DNA from: Altererythrobacter sp.
Lineage (GTDB): Bacteria > Pseudomonadota > Alphaproteobacteria > Sphingomonadales > Sphingomonadaceae
Length of the DNA stretch: 9,272 nucleotides
Assembly: GCA_024636575.1 (NCBI GenBank)
Contig: JAGXGU010000049.1
Coordinates: 1 to 9,272 of the forward strand
Direction of reading: 5' to 3'
Shown here: positions 1 to 6,565 of the stretch, piece after piece
Numbering within the stretch: the first letter of the stretch is position 1
Layout of the letters: each line of letters begins with the position of its first letter
Notes under the pieces: model-generated
Seen by the model: only the letters and a program-made list of their open reading frames with translations
Databases searched by the model: none
Told to the model about the DNA's origin: nothing
Position numbers and translations under genes: made by a program

Positions 1-626
1 GGCGCATGGAAATCGAAGCCATATACGGTCGAATTGGGATAGGCTTCCGCCATCAGAATACTCGATGAACCTAGCCCGCAGCCGATATCCGCGATCTTGG
101 CTCCAGCGGTCAGCTTGTCCTCGACACCACCAAGAGCTGGTATCCATTCACTGACCAGCAGCGCCGCGTAACCCGGCCTGAAAAACCGGTCGACCCCGCA
201 GAAACAGCATTGCGACTGGTCGCTCCACGGCCTGCCTTTGCCTGATTGGAAAGTCTCGACCGACTTTTCATGGCTTTCATATTGGGAAACAACCGCCTGG
301 AAAAACCCCTGCATACAGGCGGGTTGCCCTTCCCGGCCGAAAATCAACGCCTGTTCGGGCGAGATGGAAAACGTATCATCCACTGGATGATAATTGACGT
401 AACCAGCTGCCGCGACCGAGCCGAGCCATTCATGCAGATATTTGGAATTGAGGCCGGTCTTTTGCGTCAATTGATCGAGTGTGCCCCGCCCCATTTGATC
501 AAGTGTGTCGAATATGCCGGCCTGGTCCCCCAGATATGCCATGAATATACTCAGGGCACTGGCAACATCACCGACCGCCTTGCCGGCCAGTTCTTCCAAC
601 CGGGTTTCGTCGATTACTTCTGACAT
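1..626 (-). CDS. SAM-dependent methyltransferase with N-terminal winged-helix domain (3' end missing)
   Basis: The ORF opens at the ATG at 626 and stays open to the window edge, giving 208 residues; the C-terminal part lies outside. A GGAGG at 635-639, 8 bases upstream, supports this start. Residues about 20-95 look like the winged-helix dimerisation domain seen in small-molecule methyltransferases of the Rv2258c type (LDQLTQKTGLNSKYLHEWL is helix-turn-helix-like). Residues 145-165 carry the FFRPGY...EWIPAL linker typical of this group. Residues 178-186 (IADIGCGLG) are motif I, the SAM-binding glycine loop, and D205 in GFDFH fits the acidic end of strand beta-2 that holds the SAM ribose. The substrate cannot be told from sequence. 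Such proteins are often labelled transcriptional regulators because of the helix-turn-helix, but methyl transfer is the likelier job. It is separated from pnp by a terminator, so it probably has its own promoter in 627-760. The Cys-rich stretch at residues 140-143 (CCFC) sits just before the FFRPGY segment. Confidence 0.85.
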   Translation of the reverse strand, partial: MSEVIDETRLEELAGKAVGDVASALSIFMAYLGDQAGIFDTLDQMGRGTLDQLTQKTGLNSKYLHEWLGSVAAAGYVNYHPVDDTFSISPEQALIFGREGQPACMQGFFQAVVSQYESHEKSVETFQSGKGRPWSDQSQCCFCGVDRFFRPGYAALLVSEWIPALGGVEDKLTAGAKIADIGCGLGSSSILMAEAYPNSTVYGFDFHA

Positions 627-760
627 GGGTAGATCCTCCATTAAAAAATGAACAAGATCGACCCGTTGGCTTCTTAGAGTCTCGCATTGATTATCGCCGC
701 AGATTGTTAAGCGGCGACTCTGGATGGCAGCAGGATATCACAAAGACCGCAGATAACAAA

Positions 761-790
761 AGAGCCGCAGGGATCACTCCCTGCGGCTCT
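761..790 (-). terminator. Intrinsic terminator after pnp
   Basis: A perfect 13-bp inverted repeat (761-773 with 778-790) closes a four-base loop. Read on the minus strand it is followed by a U-rich run (UUUUGUUAU, through 752) and lies 24 bases past the pnp stop, so it is placed to end pnp transcription before the methyltransferase gene. On the plus strand the tail TTTCTTATT is also T-rich, so it may work both ways, although no plus-strand gene needs it. Confidence 0.9.
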
Positions 791-813
791 TTCTTATTCA
801 TCCATGAACGGGT

Positions 814-3117
814 TTAGTCGTCCTTGAGGAAGTCCGGCATGTGGTCCGGGCTGCTGCTTTCGTTCGACGGAGCGCGATCACCGTCCGAACGATTGCCGCC
901 GCCGCGTGGGCCGCGGTCACGGCCGCCACCACCGCCGCCACGCCGTGGACCGCGATCTCCGCCGCCGCTACGGGGGCCACGATCGCCGCCTTCACGCTTT
1001 TCTCGCGGAGGACGGGTGTCTTCCAGTTCTTCACCGGTTTCCTGATCGACGACCCGCATCGACAGGCGAACCTTGCCGCGCTGGTCGATCTCGAGGACCT
1101 TGACCTTGACTTCCTGGCCTTCGGACAGGACGTCGGACACCTTCTCGACGCGTTCGTTCCGCATTTCGGACACGTGGACGAGACCGTCCTTGCCGCCCAT
1201 GAAGTTCACGAATGCACCGAAATCAACGATGTTGACGACCTTGCCGTCGTAGATCTTGCCGACTTCCGCTTCTTCCACGATGCCGGCGATCCATTTACGG
1301 GCCGCTTCGATCTGAGTGACGTCGGAAGAGCTGATCTTGATCAGGCCTTCGTCGTCGATGTCGACCTTGGCGCCAGTTTCCGCGACGATTTCGCGGATTA
1401 CCTTGCCCCCGGTACCAATGATGTCGCGGATCTTCGCTTTGTCGATCTGCATCGTTTCGATACGCGGTGCGTGGGCCGAAAGTTCGGTCCGTGCGCCGGT
1501 CAGTGCCTTGGCCATCTCGCCCAGGATGTGTGCGCGGCCAGCTTTCGCCTGCGCCAGTGCCTGAGTCATGATTTCCTGGGTAATCCCGGCAACCTTGATG
1601 TCCATCTGCATCGTGGTGATACCTTCTTCGGTACCGGCCACCTTGAAGTCCATATCGCCCAGATGATCTTCATCGCCCAGAATGTCGGATAGCACGGTAA
1701 AGTCGTCACCTTCGAGGATCAGGCCCATGGCGATACCCGAAACAGGGCGGACAACCGGCACACCGGCATCCATCATCGACAGACAGCCGCCACAAATCGT
1801 CGCCATCGATGACGAGCCGTTGGACTCGGTGATGTCGGACAGAACGCGGATCGTGTACGGGAAATCTTCCTTGCTTGGCAGCACTGCACGCAATGCGCGC
1901 CATGCCAACTTGCCATGGCCGATATCGCGGCGGCTAGGTGCGCCGAAACGGCCCACTTCGCCAACCGAATATGGCGGGAAGTTATAGTGCAGCATGAAGT
2001 TCGTGTAGGTCAGGCCTTCCAGCCCGTCGATCATCTGCTCACTATCCTTGGTGCCCAGCGTGGTGGTGCAGATTGCCTGCGTTTCACCGCGGGTGAACAG
2101 CGATGAACCATGTGCACGGGGCAGGAATCCGACGATCGCTTCGATCTGACGAACTTCGTCGGTCTTGCGTCCGTCGATCCGCGTTCCATCCTTAAGGATA
2201 GCGCCGCGAACGATTTCAGCTTCCAGCTTCTTGACGACCTTGCTGGCCGCCATCTGCGTCTGGCCGTCTTCGCCAGCGAAGGCTTCCTTGGCCTTGGCGC
2301 GGACTGCATTCAGAGCATTCGAACGCTCAGACTTGTCGGTCAGCTTGTAGGCTGCAGCGATATCGCCGCCGACTACGCCGGCCAGCTTGTCCTTGATCGC
2401 CGAATTGTCAGAAACGGCAACTTCCCAAGGTTCCTTGGCAGACTGTTCAGCCAGATCGATGATCAGGCCCACGACCTTCTTGATTTCGTCATGTGCGAAC
2501 ATGACGCCGCCGAGCATGATTTCTTCGGAAAGCTCTTTCGCTTCCGATTCCACCATCATCACGGCGTTGCCGGTTGCGGCCACGATCAGGTCGAGCGCGC
2601 CAGCGGCAGCATCCGATTGCGACGGGTTCAGCGTGTATTCGCCATCTTCATAGCCAACGCGGGCTGCGCCGATCGGGCCCATGAAGGGCAGGCCGGAAAT
2701 GGTCAGCGCGGCAGAAGCTGCGATCATCGCGACGATATCAGGCTCGGTCTCGCCATCATAGCTGAGGACCTGCGCAATCACGTTGATTTCGTTATAGAAA
2801 CCTTCGGGGAACAATGGACGGACCGGACGGTCGATCAGGCGGCTGGTCAGCGTTTCCTTTTCGGTCGCACCGCGTTCACGCTTGAAGAAGCCGCCGGGGA
2901 TGCGGCCTGCTGCGGAGAATTTTTCCTGATAGTGAACGGTCAGCGGGAAGAAATCCTGGCCTTCCTTTACACTCTTGGCGGCGGTCACGGCGCACAGCAC
3001 CACGGTTTCGCCATAGGTAGCCAGCACAGCGCCATCGGCTTGACGGGCAATGCGGCCGGTTTCGAGGGTGAGGGTTTTGCCGCCCCATTCCATCGATACA
3101 GTTTTTGTGTCGAACAT
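814..3117 (-). CDS. pnp: Polynucleotide phosphorylase (PNPase)
   Basis: 767 residues. PNPase is the trimeric 3'-5' phosphorolytic exoribonuclease that degrades mRNA and processes RNA 3' ends. Domains in order: first RNase PH-like domain about 1-145 with FFKRE at 78-82; all-helical linker about 146-240; second, catalytic RNase PH-like domain about 310-540; KH domain about 552-612 with the GxxG loop GTGG at 568-571; S1 domain about 619-690; then a low-complexity tail 705-747 with three DRGPR repeats among glycine runs, ending in MPDFLKDD. The catalytic residues are present: D484, D490 and K492 in GDEDHLGDMDFK correspond to E. coli D486, D492 and K494, and S435-S437 match the phosphate-binding serines. 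The start has AGAAGGA (3124-3130) 6 bases upstream. Its own leader (3118 to about 3254) follows the rpsO terminator, so at least part of its expression is probably independent of rpsO. A Gly/Arg tail is compatible with extra RNA contacts (inference). Confidence 0.98.
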   Translation of the reverse strand: MFDTKTVSMEWGGKTLTLETGRIARQADGAVLATYGETVVLCAVTAAKSVKEGQDFFPLTVHYQEKFSAAGRIPGGFFKRERGATEKETLTSRLIDRPVRPLFPEGFYNEINVIAQVLSYDGETEPDIVAMIAASAALTISGLPFMGPIGAARVGYEDGEYTLNPSQSDAAAGALDLIVAATGNAVMMVESEAKELSEEIMLGGVMFAHDEIKKVVGLIIDLAEQSAKEPWEVAVSDNSAIKDKLAGVVGGDIAAAYKLTDKSERSNALNAVRAKAKEAFAGEDGQTQMAASKVVKKLEAEIVRGAILKDGTRIDGRKTDEVRQIEAIVGFLPRAHGSSLFTRGETQAICTTTLGTKDSEQMIDGLEGLTYTNFMLHYNFPPYSVGEVGRFGAPSRRDIGHGKLAWRALRAVLPSKEDFPYTIRVLSDITESNGSSSMATICGGCLSMMDAGVPVVRPVSGIAMGLILEGDDFTVLSDILGDEDHLGDMDFKVAGTEEGITTMQMDIKVAGITQEIMTQALAQAKAGRAHILGEMAKALTGARTELSAHAPRIETMQIDKAKIRDIIGTGGKVIREIVAETGAKVDIDDEGLIKISSSDVTQIEAARKWIAGIVEEAEVGKIYDGKVVNIVDFGAFVNFMGGKDGLVHVSEMRNERVEKVSDVLSEGQEVKVKVLEIDQRGKVRLSMRVVDQETGEELEDTRPPREKREGGDRGPRSGGGDRGPRRGGGGGGRDRGPRGGGNRSDGDRAPSNESSSPDHMPDFLKDD

Positions 3118-3178
3118 GTATTTTCCTTCTGATCCCGCCAGCCATATTGCCGCGCGGGGCCTTCTTGTTTCCGGGGAT

Positions 3179-3216
3179 ACCGGCCCGGACCGGTGTGGGG
3201 CGTATTGGAATGCCCC
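3179..3216 (-). promoter_or_regulatory. Possible structured leader of pnp
   Basis: Two short GC-rich inverted repeats lie about 62-99 bases upstream of the pnp start: ACCGG/CCGGT at 3179-3194 and GGGGC/GCCCC at 3197-3216. Each has a stem of only 5 bp. In enterobacteria the pnp leader folds into a stem that RNase III cuts, and PNPase then represses its own translation. Whether this unrelated-looking leader does the same is inference. I saw no convincing -35/-10 pair in this gap. Confidence 0.25.
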
Positions 3217-3254
3217 AAGGCCAAGCCCACCGAATTGTGAGCCTCACCCCATTT

Positions 3255-3335
3255 CGTCATCCCGGCGAAAGCCGGGATCGCCGTCAGATACGTCGGAGCG
3301 TTTGGCCCGCGATCCCGGCTTTCGCCGGGATGACG
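3255..3335. repeat. Mirrored pair of REP-like palindromic repeats
   Basis: A 26-base unit at 3255-3280 recurs as its exact reverse complement at 3310-3335, separated by 29 bases. Each unit is itself a palindrome: an 8-bp stem ATCCCGGC/GCCGGGAT with a four-base loop (3259-3278 and 3312-3331). The loop reads GAAA, a GNRA tetraloop, on the plus strand for the left copy and on the minus strand for the right copy. As RNA the pair could fold either as two small hairpins or as one long 26-bp stem. I recognise this sequence type as a dispersed intergenic repeat common in sphingomonads. Here it sits between the rpsO terminator and the pnp leader and interrupts no gene. Confidence 0.85.
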
Positions 3336-3347
3336 CATATGAACGAA

Positions 3348-3369
3348 GGGGCGACCGTATGGCCGCCCC
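3348..3369 (-). terminator. Intrinsic terminator after rpsO
   Basis: A 9-bp stem (3348-3356 with 3361-3369) has a four-base loop and starts 10 bases past the rpsO stop. On the minus-strand RNA all nine positions pair, one as a G-U wobble; on the plus strand the same position is an A-C mismatch. This asymmetry fits a terminator for rpsO. The following U tract (UUCGUU) is weak, so read-through into pnp is possible. Confidence 0.75.
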
Positions 3370-3379
3370 TCCGAAATTC

Positions 3380-3649
3380 TTACTTACGCAGACCCAGTTT
3401 CTGGATCAGGGCGTTGTAGCGTTCCACATTGATCTTTTTCAGATATGCCAGCAGGCTACGACGCTTGTTGACCATCATCAGCAAACCACGGCGGGAATGG
3501 TTATCCTTGTGGTTTGCCTTGAAGTGATCGGTCAGATTGCGGATACGTTCCGTCAGGATCGCGACCTGGACTTCCGGGGAACCGGTATCGCCTTCGGCCT
3601 GTGCGTTGTCCTTGATGATTTCTTGCTTACGTTCTGCAGATACAGTCAT
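3380..3649 (-). CDS. rpsO: 30S ribosomal protein S15
   Basis: 89 residues, the normal length for S15, a primary 16S rRNA-binding protein of the small-subunit platform. The hallmark stretch DTGSPEVQVAILTERI is at 21-36, followed by the conserved H42, D49 and S52 in DHF...HKDNHSRRGLL that contact helix 22 of 16S rRNA, and by KRRSLLAYLKK at 62-72. The ATG is 6 bases after the truB stop. Its GGAG (3659-3662) lies inside the end of truB, overlapping the last sense codon and the first base of the stop at 9 bases spacing, so translation is probably coupled to truB. S15 represses its own synthesis through leader RNA in many bacteria; here any such leader would have to lie in the truB 3' coding region. 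It is followed by a terminator. Confidence 0.98.
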   Translation of the reverse strand: MTVSAERKQEIIKDNAQAEGDTGSPEVQVAILTERIRNLTDHFKANHKDNHSRRGLLMMVNKRRSLLAYLKKINVERYNALIQKLGLRK

Positions 3650-3655
3650 TCAAAT

Positions 3656-4639
3656 TTACTCCGCGACATCGGGAAAGTTAAAACCCCTGACGACTTTTGC
3701 CGTCCCGCCGAAAATCTCCATCAGCGCCACCGGCACATCATTGTGCGTGGCAAGATAGAGCCCGTCAGCTTGGGGCAGTCCGGTGAGGACGCGGCCCTGA
3801 CGGACCGCCTCTGCCGCGCTGGACCCGAGGGAAAGAGCCGGGATGTCGTCCAGCCCTGCCTCCAGCGGCAGAATTACGTCTTCAAGTCGCGCGCCCTTAC
3901 CGATTTCGTTCAATCTGTCCAGCGAAATCGCCTGGGCTTCGTCAAACGGACCGGCCTTGATCCGGCGCAGATAGGTCACATGACCTACCGTGCCGAGCGC
4001 ATGGGCAATGTCGCGCGCCAGAGACCGTATATAGGTACCCTTGCTGACATGCGCCACCAGCGTGACTGCATCGGCCATTTCCAGCGGCGCGGCGGGATTA
4101 TAGGGATCAGGCCTGCCGGCCGTCAGCGAAAAGGTGGAATCGGGCAATTCTCCGGCTTCATAGGTCGATAGGGTCTGCAGCGAATATATCGTCACCGCCC
4201 TGGTTTTCAGCTCCACTTCCTCGCCTGCACGCGCCAGATCATAGGCCCGCTTGCCGTCCACCATCAGCGCGGAATAGGCGGGCGGAACCTGCTCGATCTC
4301 GCCGGTGAAATGTTCCAGGATCGCCGCCACCGCAGCCATCGGCGGGCGGCGATCGCTTGTCCGCACCACGGCGCCTTCGGTATCGAGAGTATCAGTCTCC
4401 TCCCCGAATTGCAGGGTGAACTCGTATATCTTGCTGGCGTCGAGCATCCGCCCGGCCAGCTTGGTCGCCTCGCCCAAGGCAATCGGCAACACTCCCTCCG
4501 CCAGCGGATCGAGCGTTCCGCCATGGCCGACCTTGACCTTGGCATAACCCGCCTCACGCAGATTGCGCTTCACCGCCGCCACCGCCTGGGTCGAGCCGAG
4601 CCCGCGCGGTTTGTCGAGGATTATCCAGCCATGCGGCAC
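3656..4639 (-). CDS. truB: tRNA pseudouridine(55) synthase TruB
   Basis: 327 residues from the GTG at 4639. TruB converts U55 in the T loop of tRNAs to pseudouridine. The N-terminal HGWIILDKPRG (residues 3-13) is the family's opening motif. GGTLDPLAEGVLPIALGEATK carries the catalytic aspartate D44 (E. coli D48), and Y72 in KIYEF matches the conserved base-stacking tyrosine. YIRSLARDIAHALG holds the conserved arginine of the active site. The C-terminal 90 or so residues form the small RNA-binding TruB_C domain. I chose GTG 4639 because GGGAG (4647-4651) lies 7 bases upstream; the in-frame GTG at 4645, which would overlap the protease stop as GTGA, is only 1 base from that site. Longer in-frame extensions run into the protease gene and look unlike TruB. 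It lies between the M50 gene and rpsO in one tight cluster. Confidence 0.97.
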   Translation of the reverse strand: MPHGWIILDKPRGLGSTQAVAAVKRNLREAGYAKVKVGHGGTLDPLAEGVLPIALGEATKLAGRMLDASKIYEFTLQFGEETDTLDTEGAVVRTSDRRPPMAAVAAILEHFTGEIEQVPPAYSALMVDGKRAYDLARAGEEVELKTRAVTIYSLQTLSTYEAGELPDSTFSLTAGRPDPYNPAAPLEMADAVTLVAHVSKGTYIRSLARDIAHALGTVGHVTYLRRIKAGPFDEAQAISLDRLNEIGKGARLEDVILPLEAGLDDIPALSLGSSAAEAVRQGRVLTGLPQADGLYLATHNDVPVALMEIFGGTAKVVRGFNFPDVAE

Positions 4640-4641
4640 CG

Positions 4642-5361
4642 TCACGCTCCCGATACCGCGTCTGCCAGGCCGAGATATTTCCCCAGCATCCAGTTGACTG
4701 GCGGCCCGATGGTGTTTTCCAGCACGCCCAGTCCCGGCGCAAACCATGTCAGCGCAATGAGCCCGAAAAACAGCAGCATCCCGAACGGTCGCAGCTTCTC
4801 GTAATAATGCACCCAGCGGCGCGGCATCGCCCCTTCGACGATGTGCGATCCGTCGAACGGGGGGATCGGCAGCAGGTTGAACATCCCGATGAAGACGTTG
4901 ATCAGCAGGAAATAGAATACCCCGGTCACGAGCGGCAGGACATCACCCGCCGGGCCGACGATGGTCGACATGCCCGTTTCGCCAAAGGCAATCTGCGCGC
5001 CGAGCGGGGCCGCCATACCAAACGCGATCGCCGCGATGGCTGCCAGCACGAAGTTCGTCCCCGGCCCCGCCGCCGCGACGGCCATCATGCCGAACCGCGG
5101 GTTGGACAGCCGCCGCTGCATCACCGGCACCGGTTTCGCCCAGCCGAATATCGGCCCGCCGACCAGCGCGAGAAAGCCCGGCACCAGCAGGGTTCCGACC
5201 GGATCGACATGGCGCAGGGGGTTGAGCGTCAGCCGCCCCTGTTCCTTCGCCGTCGGATCGCCCAGCGCCAGCGCAGCCCAGCCGTGCGCCACTTCGTGAA
5301 ATACAATTGCGATGATGAGCGCCGGAATAAGGATCGCGGCGATCAGGATTGTGTCGGTCAT
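4642..5361 (-). CDS. M50-family (site-2 protease-like) integral membrane metalloprotease
   Basis: 239 residues from the ATG at 5361. The zinc-binding motif HExxH (H22, E23, H26 in FHEVAHGWAA) lies in the first membrane segment (about 4-30). The third zinc ligand is D170 in NLLPIPPFDGSH (162-173), the NPxPxxDG-like motif of M50 proteases. Further hydrophobic segments fall at about 53-70, 93-118, 139-164 and 192-215. It lacks a PDZ domain, so it resembles the short, YwhC/Rv-type rhomboid-sized group of M50 enzymes rather than RseP. Members cut peptide bonds within the membrane; the substrate here is unknown. No Shine-Dalgarno sequence is visible before this ATG, and in-frame extension upstream enters the GNAT gene, so the start is chosen from family alignment memory. 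It sits 28 bases after the GNAT gene and 2 bases before truB. Confidence 0.92.
   Translation of the reverse strand: MTDTILIAAILIPALIIAIVFHEVAHGWAALALGDPTAKEQGRLTLNPLRHVDPVGTLLVPGFLALVGGPIFGWAKPVPVMQRRLSNPRFGMMAVAAAGPGTNFVLAAIAAIAFGMAAPLGAQIAFGETGMSTIVGPAGDVLPLVTGVFYFLLINVFIGMFNLLPIPPFDGSHIVEGAMPRRWVHYYEKLRPFGMLLFFGLIALTWFAPGLGVLENTIGPPVNWMLGKYLGLADAVSGA
4647..4651 (-). promoter_or_regulatory. Ribosome binding site deciding the truB start
   Basis: GGGAG, 7 bases before GTG 4639 and only 1 base before GTG 4645. It lies within the last codons of the M50 gene and favours the shorter truB product. Confidence 0.65.
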
Positions 5362-5389
5362 TGCAGGTAGATAGGGGGCGCGGGGCCGG

Positions 5390-5926
5390 TCAGCCAGTCC
5401 ATTCGTTGCGCAGCAGGCCGAATACTGCCGAATCGCGGACATATCCGGTCCAGGTGACGCGGTTACGCCTCAGAGTTCCTTCCCTGACGGCGCCCAATTT
5501 GGCGACCGCCGCCATGGACCTTGTGTTGCGCGTATCGACCCGAAATTCGATCCGGGTGAAGCCATTGGCAAAGGCGTGCTCGATCAGCAATTTCTTCATT
5601 TGGCGGTTGAAACCGGTCCCGCGGACGGAAGGAGATATGTAGGTTCCGCCAATTTCAACCACTCCGAAGTCATCGGGATTGATGTAATTGGTCATGCCGA
5701 CCAACCGGCCCTGCTCCAGATCGATGACCGCAAACTGGACCCAGCTTGCAAGACTGTGCAACTTGGCCACCGTCTGATCAAACCCGCCGTCCAGCATATT
5801 GAAGGAGTAGATTTGCCAGATGTCGGGATCTTCGGCGCAGGCTGCACGCAGCGGTTCAAGGTGATGCGGGGCCAGCGGTTCAAGCCGAACCGGGTAGCTT
5901 TCGAGAACTGCAGAAAGTTCAGCCAC
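5390..5926 (-). CDS. GNAT-family N-acetyltransferase, RimJ/RimL-like
   Basis: 178 residues from GTG 5926. The N-terminal VRLEPLAPHHLEPLRAA (13-29) and the C-terminal EFRVDTRNTRSMAAVAKLGAVREGTLRRN (127-155) are typical of RimJ/RimL-type acetyltransferases, which use acetyl-CoA to modify an amine on a protein N-terminus or small molecule. The acetyl-CoA loop is VRGTGFNRQMKKLL (101-114), a variant of the usual R/QxxGxG/A with an Asn at the end. N134 and S137 fit the conserved motif-B positions. The true substrate cannot be told; RimJ or RimL activity on ribosomal proteins should not be assumed. The GTG is preceded at 6 bases by GCGAGG (5933-5938) and overlaps the tdk stop by 8 bases. An in-frame extension to 5998 would run deep into tdk and adds no family-like sequence. 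Confidence 0.9.
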   Translation of the reverse strand: MAELSAVLESYPVRLEPLAPHHLEPLRAACAEDPDIWQIYSFNMLDGGFDQTVAKLHSLASWVQFAVIDLEQGRLVGMTNYINPDDFGVVEIGGTYISPSVRGTGFNRQMKKLLIEHAFANGFTRIEFRVDTRNTRSMAAVAKLGAVREGTLRRNRVTWTGYVRDSAVFGLLRNEWTG

Positions 5927-6497
5927 CCAGGGCCTCGCTGAAATGCTTGCGGCACAAAGCAACATAGCGGTCATTTCCGCCGATTTCGGTCTGTGCACCC
6001 GCTTTCACCGCCGCGCCTCTGGCATCGACCCGCAAATTCATGCTGGCCTTCCTGCCGCAATGGCAGACCGCCTTCAGTTCCACCAGAGTATCGGCAATGC
6101 CCAGCAGCGCTGCAGAACCGGGAAACAGCTCGCCCTGGAAATCGGTGCGGAGCCCGTAACAGATCACCGGAATTCCGGCTTCATCTGCCAGCCGCGCCAA
6201 TTGCCACACCTGACCATTCGACAGGAACTGTGCTTCGTCCACCATGACGCAGGCCAGCGGCTGAACCGCATGGGCAGCGTGGACGCGATCCCACAAATTG
6301 GTGTCGCCGGTGAAACGATGCGCATCAGCGCCCAGCCCGATCCGGCTCTCGATCGCCATCGCGTCGCTGCGATTATCCAGCTGCGCGGTCCACAGCATGG
6401 TCTCCATGCCGCGTTCGCGGTAATTGAAATCCGCCTGCAACAGAGTGGTTGATTTCCCGGCGTTCATCGACGCATAATAAAAATAGAGTTTGGCCAT
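5919..6497 (-). CDS. tdk: Thymidine kinase, type II (TK1-like)
   Basis: 192 residues. It phosphorylates thymidine (and deoxyuridine) to the monophosphate with ATP in the pyrimidine salvage pathway. The Walker A loop is ASMNAGKS at 9-16, the Walker B-like MVDEAQFL lies at 85-92 with E88 the likely catalytic base, and CYGLRTDFQGELFPGS (113-128) is the conserved lasso region. The structural zinc site is intact: C145, C147 in CHCGRKASMNLR and C182, H185 in CRKHF, the same spacing as in E. coli Tdk as I remember it. The start has only a weak AAGG 11 bases upstream (6509-6512). It is the first gene of the minus-strand cluster and diverges from the transporter gene with 68 bases between them, where the promoter of both must lie. 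Confidence 0.97.
   Translation of the reverse strand: MAKLYFYYASMNAGKSTTLLQADFNYRERGMETMLWTAQLDNRSDAMAIESRIGLGADAHRFTGDTNLWDRVHAAHAVQPLACVMVDEAQFLSNGQVWQLARLADEAGIPVICYGLRTDFQGELFPGSAALLGIADTLVELKAVCHCGRKASMNLRVDARGAAVKAGAQTEIGGNDRYVALCRKHFSEALGG
5933..5938 (-). promoter_or_regulatory. Ribosome binding site deciding the GNAT gene start
   Basis: GCGAGG, 6 bases before GTG 5926 and inside the last tdk codons. It supports the start that overlaps tdk by 8 bases. Confidence 0.6.
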
Positions 6498-6565
6498 AAT
6501 CGGCAGAGCCTTAGCGTGTCCGAGAGGGACTGCGAAGGTGCAAGCCGAAATTCCGGGGGATTTTC
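6498..6565. promoter_or_regulatory. Divergent intergenic region between tdk and the AbgT transporter gene
   Basis: The 68-base gap must serve two divergent starts. GGGGGA at 6555-6560 is a good ribosome binding site 5 bases before the transporter ATG. I could not pick out a clear -35/-10 pair or operator on either strand. Confidence 0.4.

Noticed and set aside
874..1002. Tandem DNA repeat or expansion tract in the pnp tail
   Set aside because: The repeats are at protein level (DRGPR, Gly runs) with varied codons; I see no exact DNA unit repeated in tandem.
841..1692. Long plus-strand open frames opposite pnp
   Set aside because: They are antisense shadows of a full-length, unmistakable pnp in GC-rich DNA; their products are low-complexity and resemble no family.
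2110..3132. 340-residue plus-strand frame opposite the pnp 5' half
   Set aside because: It lies fully antisense to pnp, its composition (Phe, Asp, Arg rich) is typical of reversed coding sequence, and it has no plausible ribosome binding site.
3255..3335. Terminal inverted repeats of a miniature transposon
   Set aside because: The spacer is only 29 bases, each arm is self-palindromic, and no flanking target duplication is visible. A REP-like pair explains it better.
3050..4171. 373-residue plus-strand frame across the repeats, rpsO and truB
   Set aside because: It crosses the palindromic repeats, two terminators and two antisense genes; no coherent domain is visible.
4640..4747. Longer TruB with an N-terminal extension
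   Set aside because: The extension is the shadow of the M50 C-terminus; the ribosome binding site and the family motif both favour the GTG at 4639.
5362..5442. Longer M50 protease starting inside the GNAT gene
   Set aside because: The added residues (Arg, Pro, Cys rich) do not continue the first membrane segment and overlap the GNAT 3' end; ATG 5361 begins directly at the hydrophobic helix.
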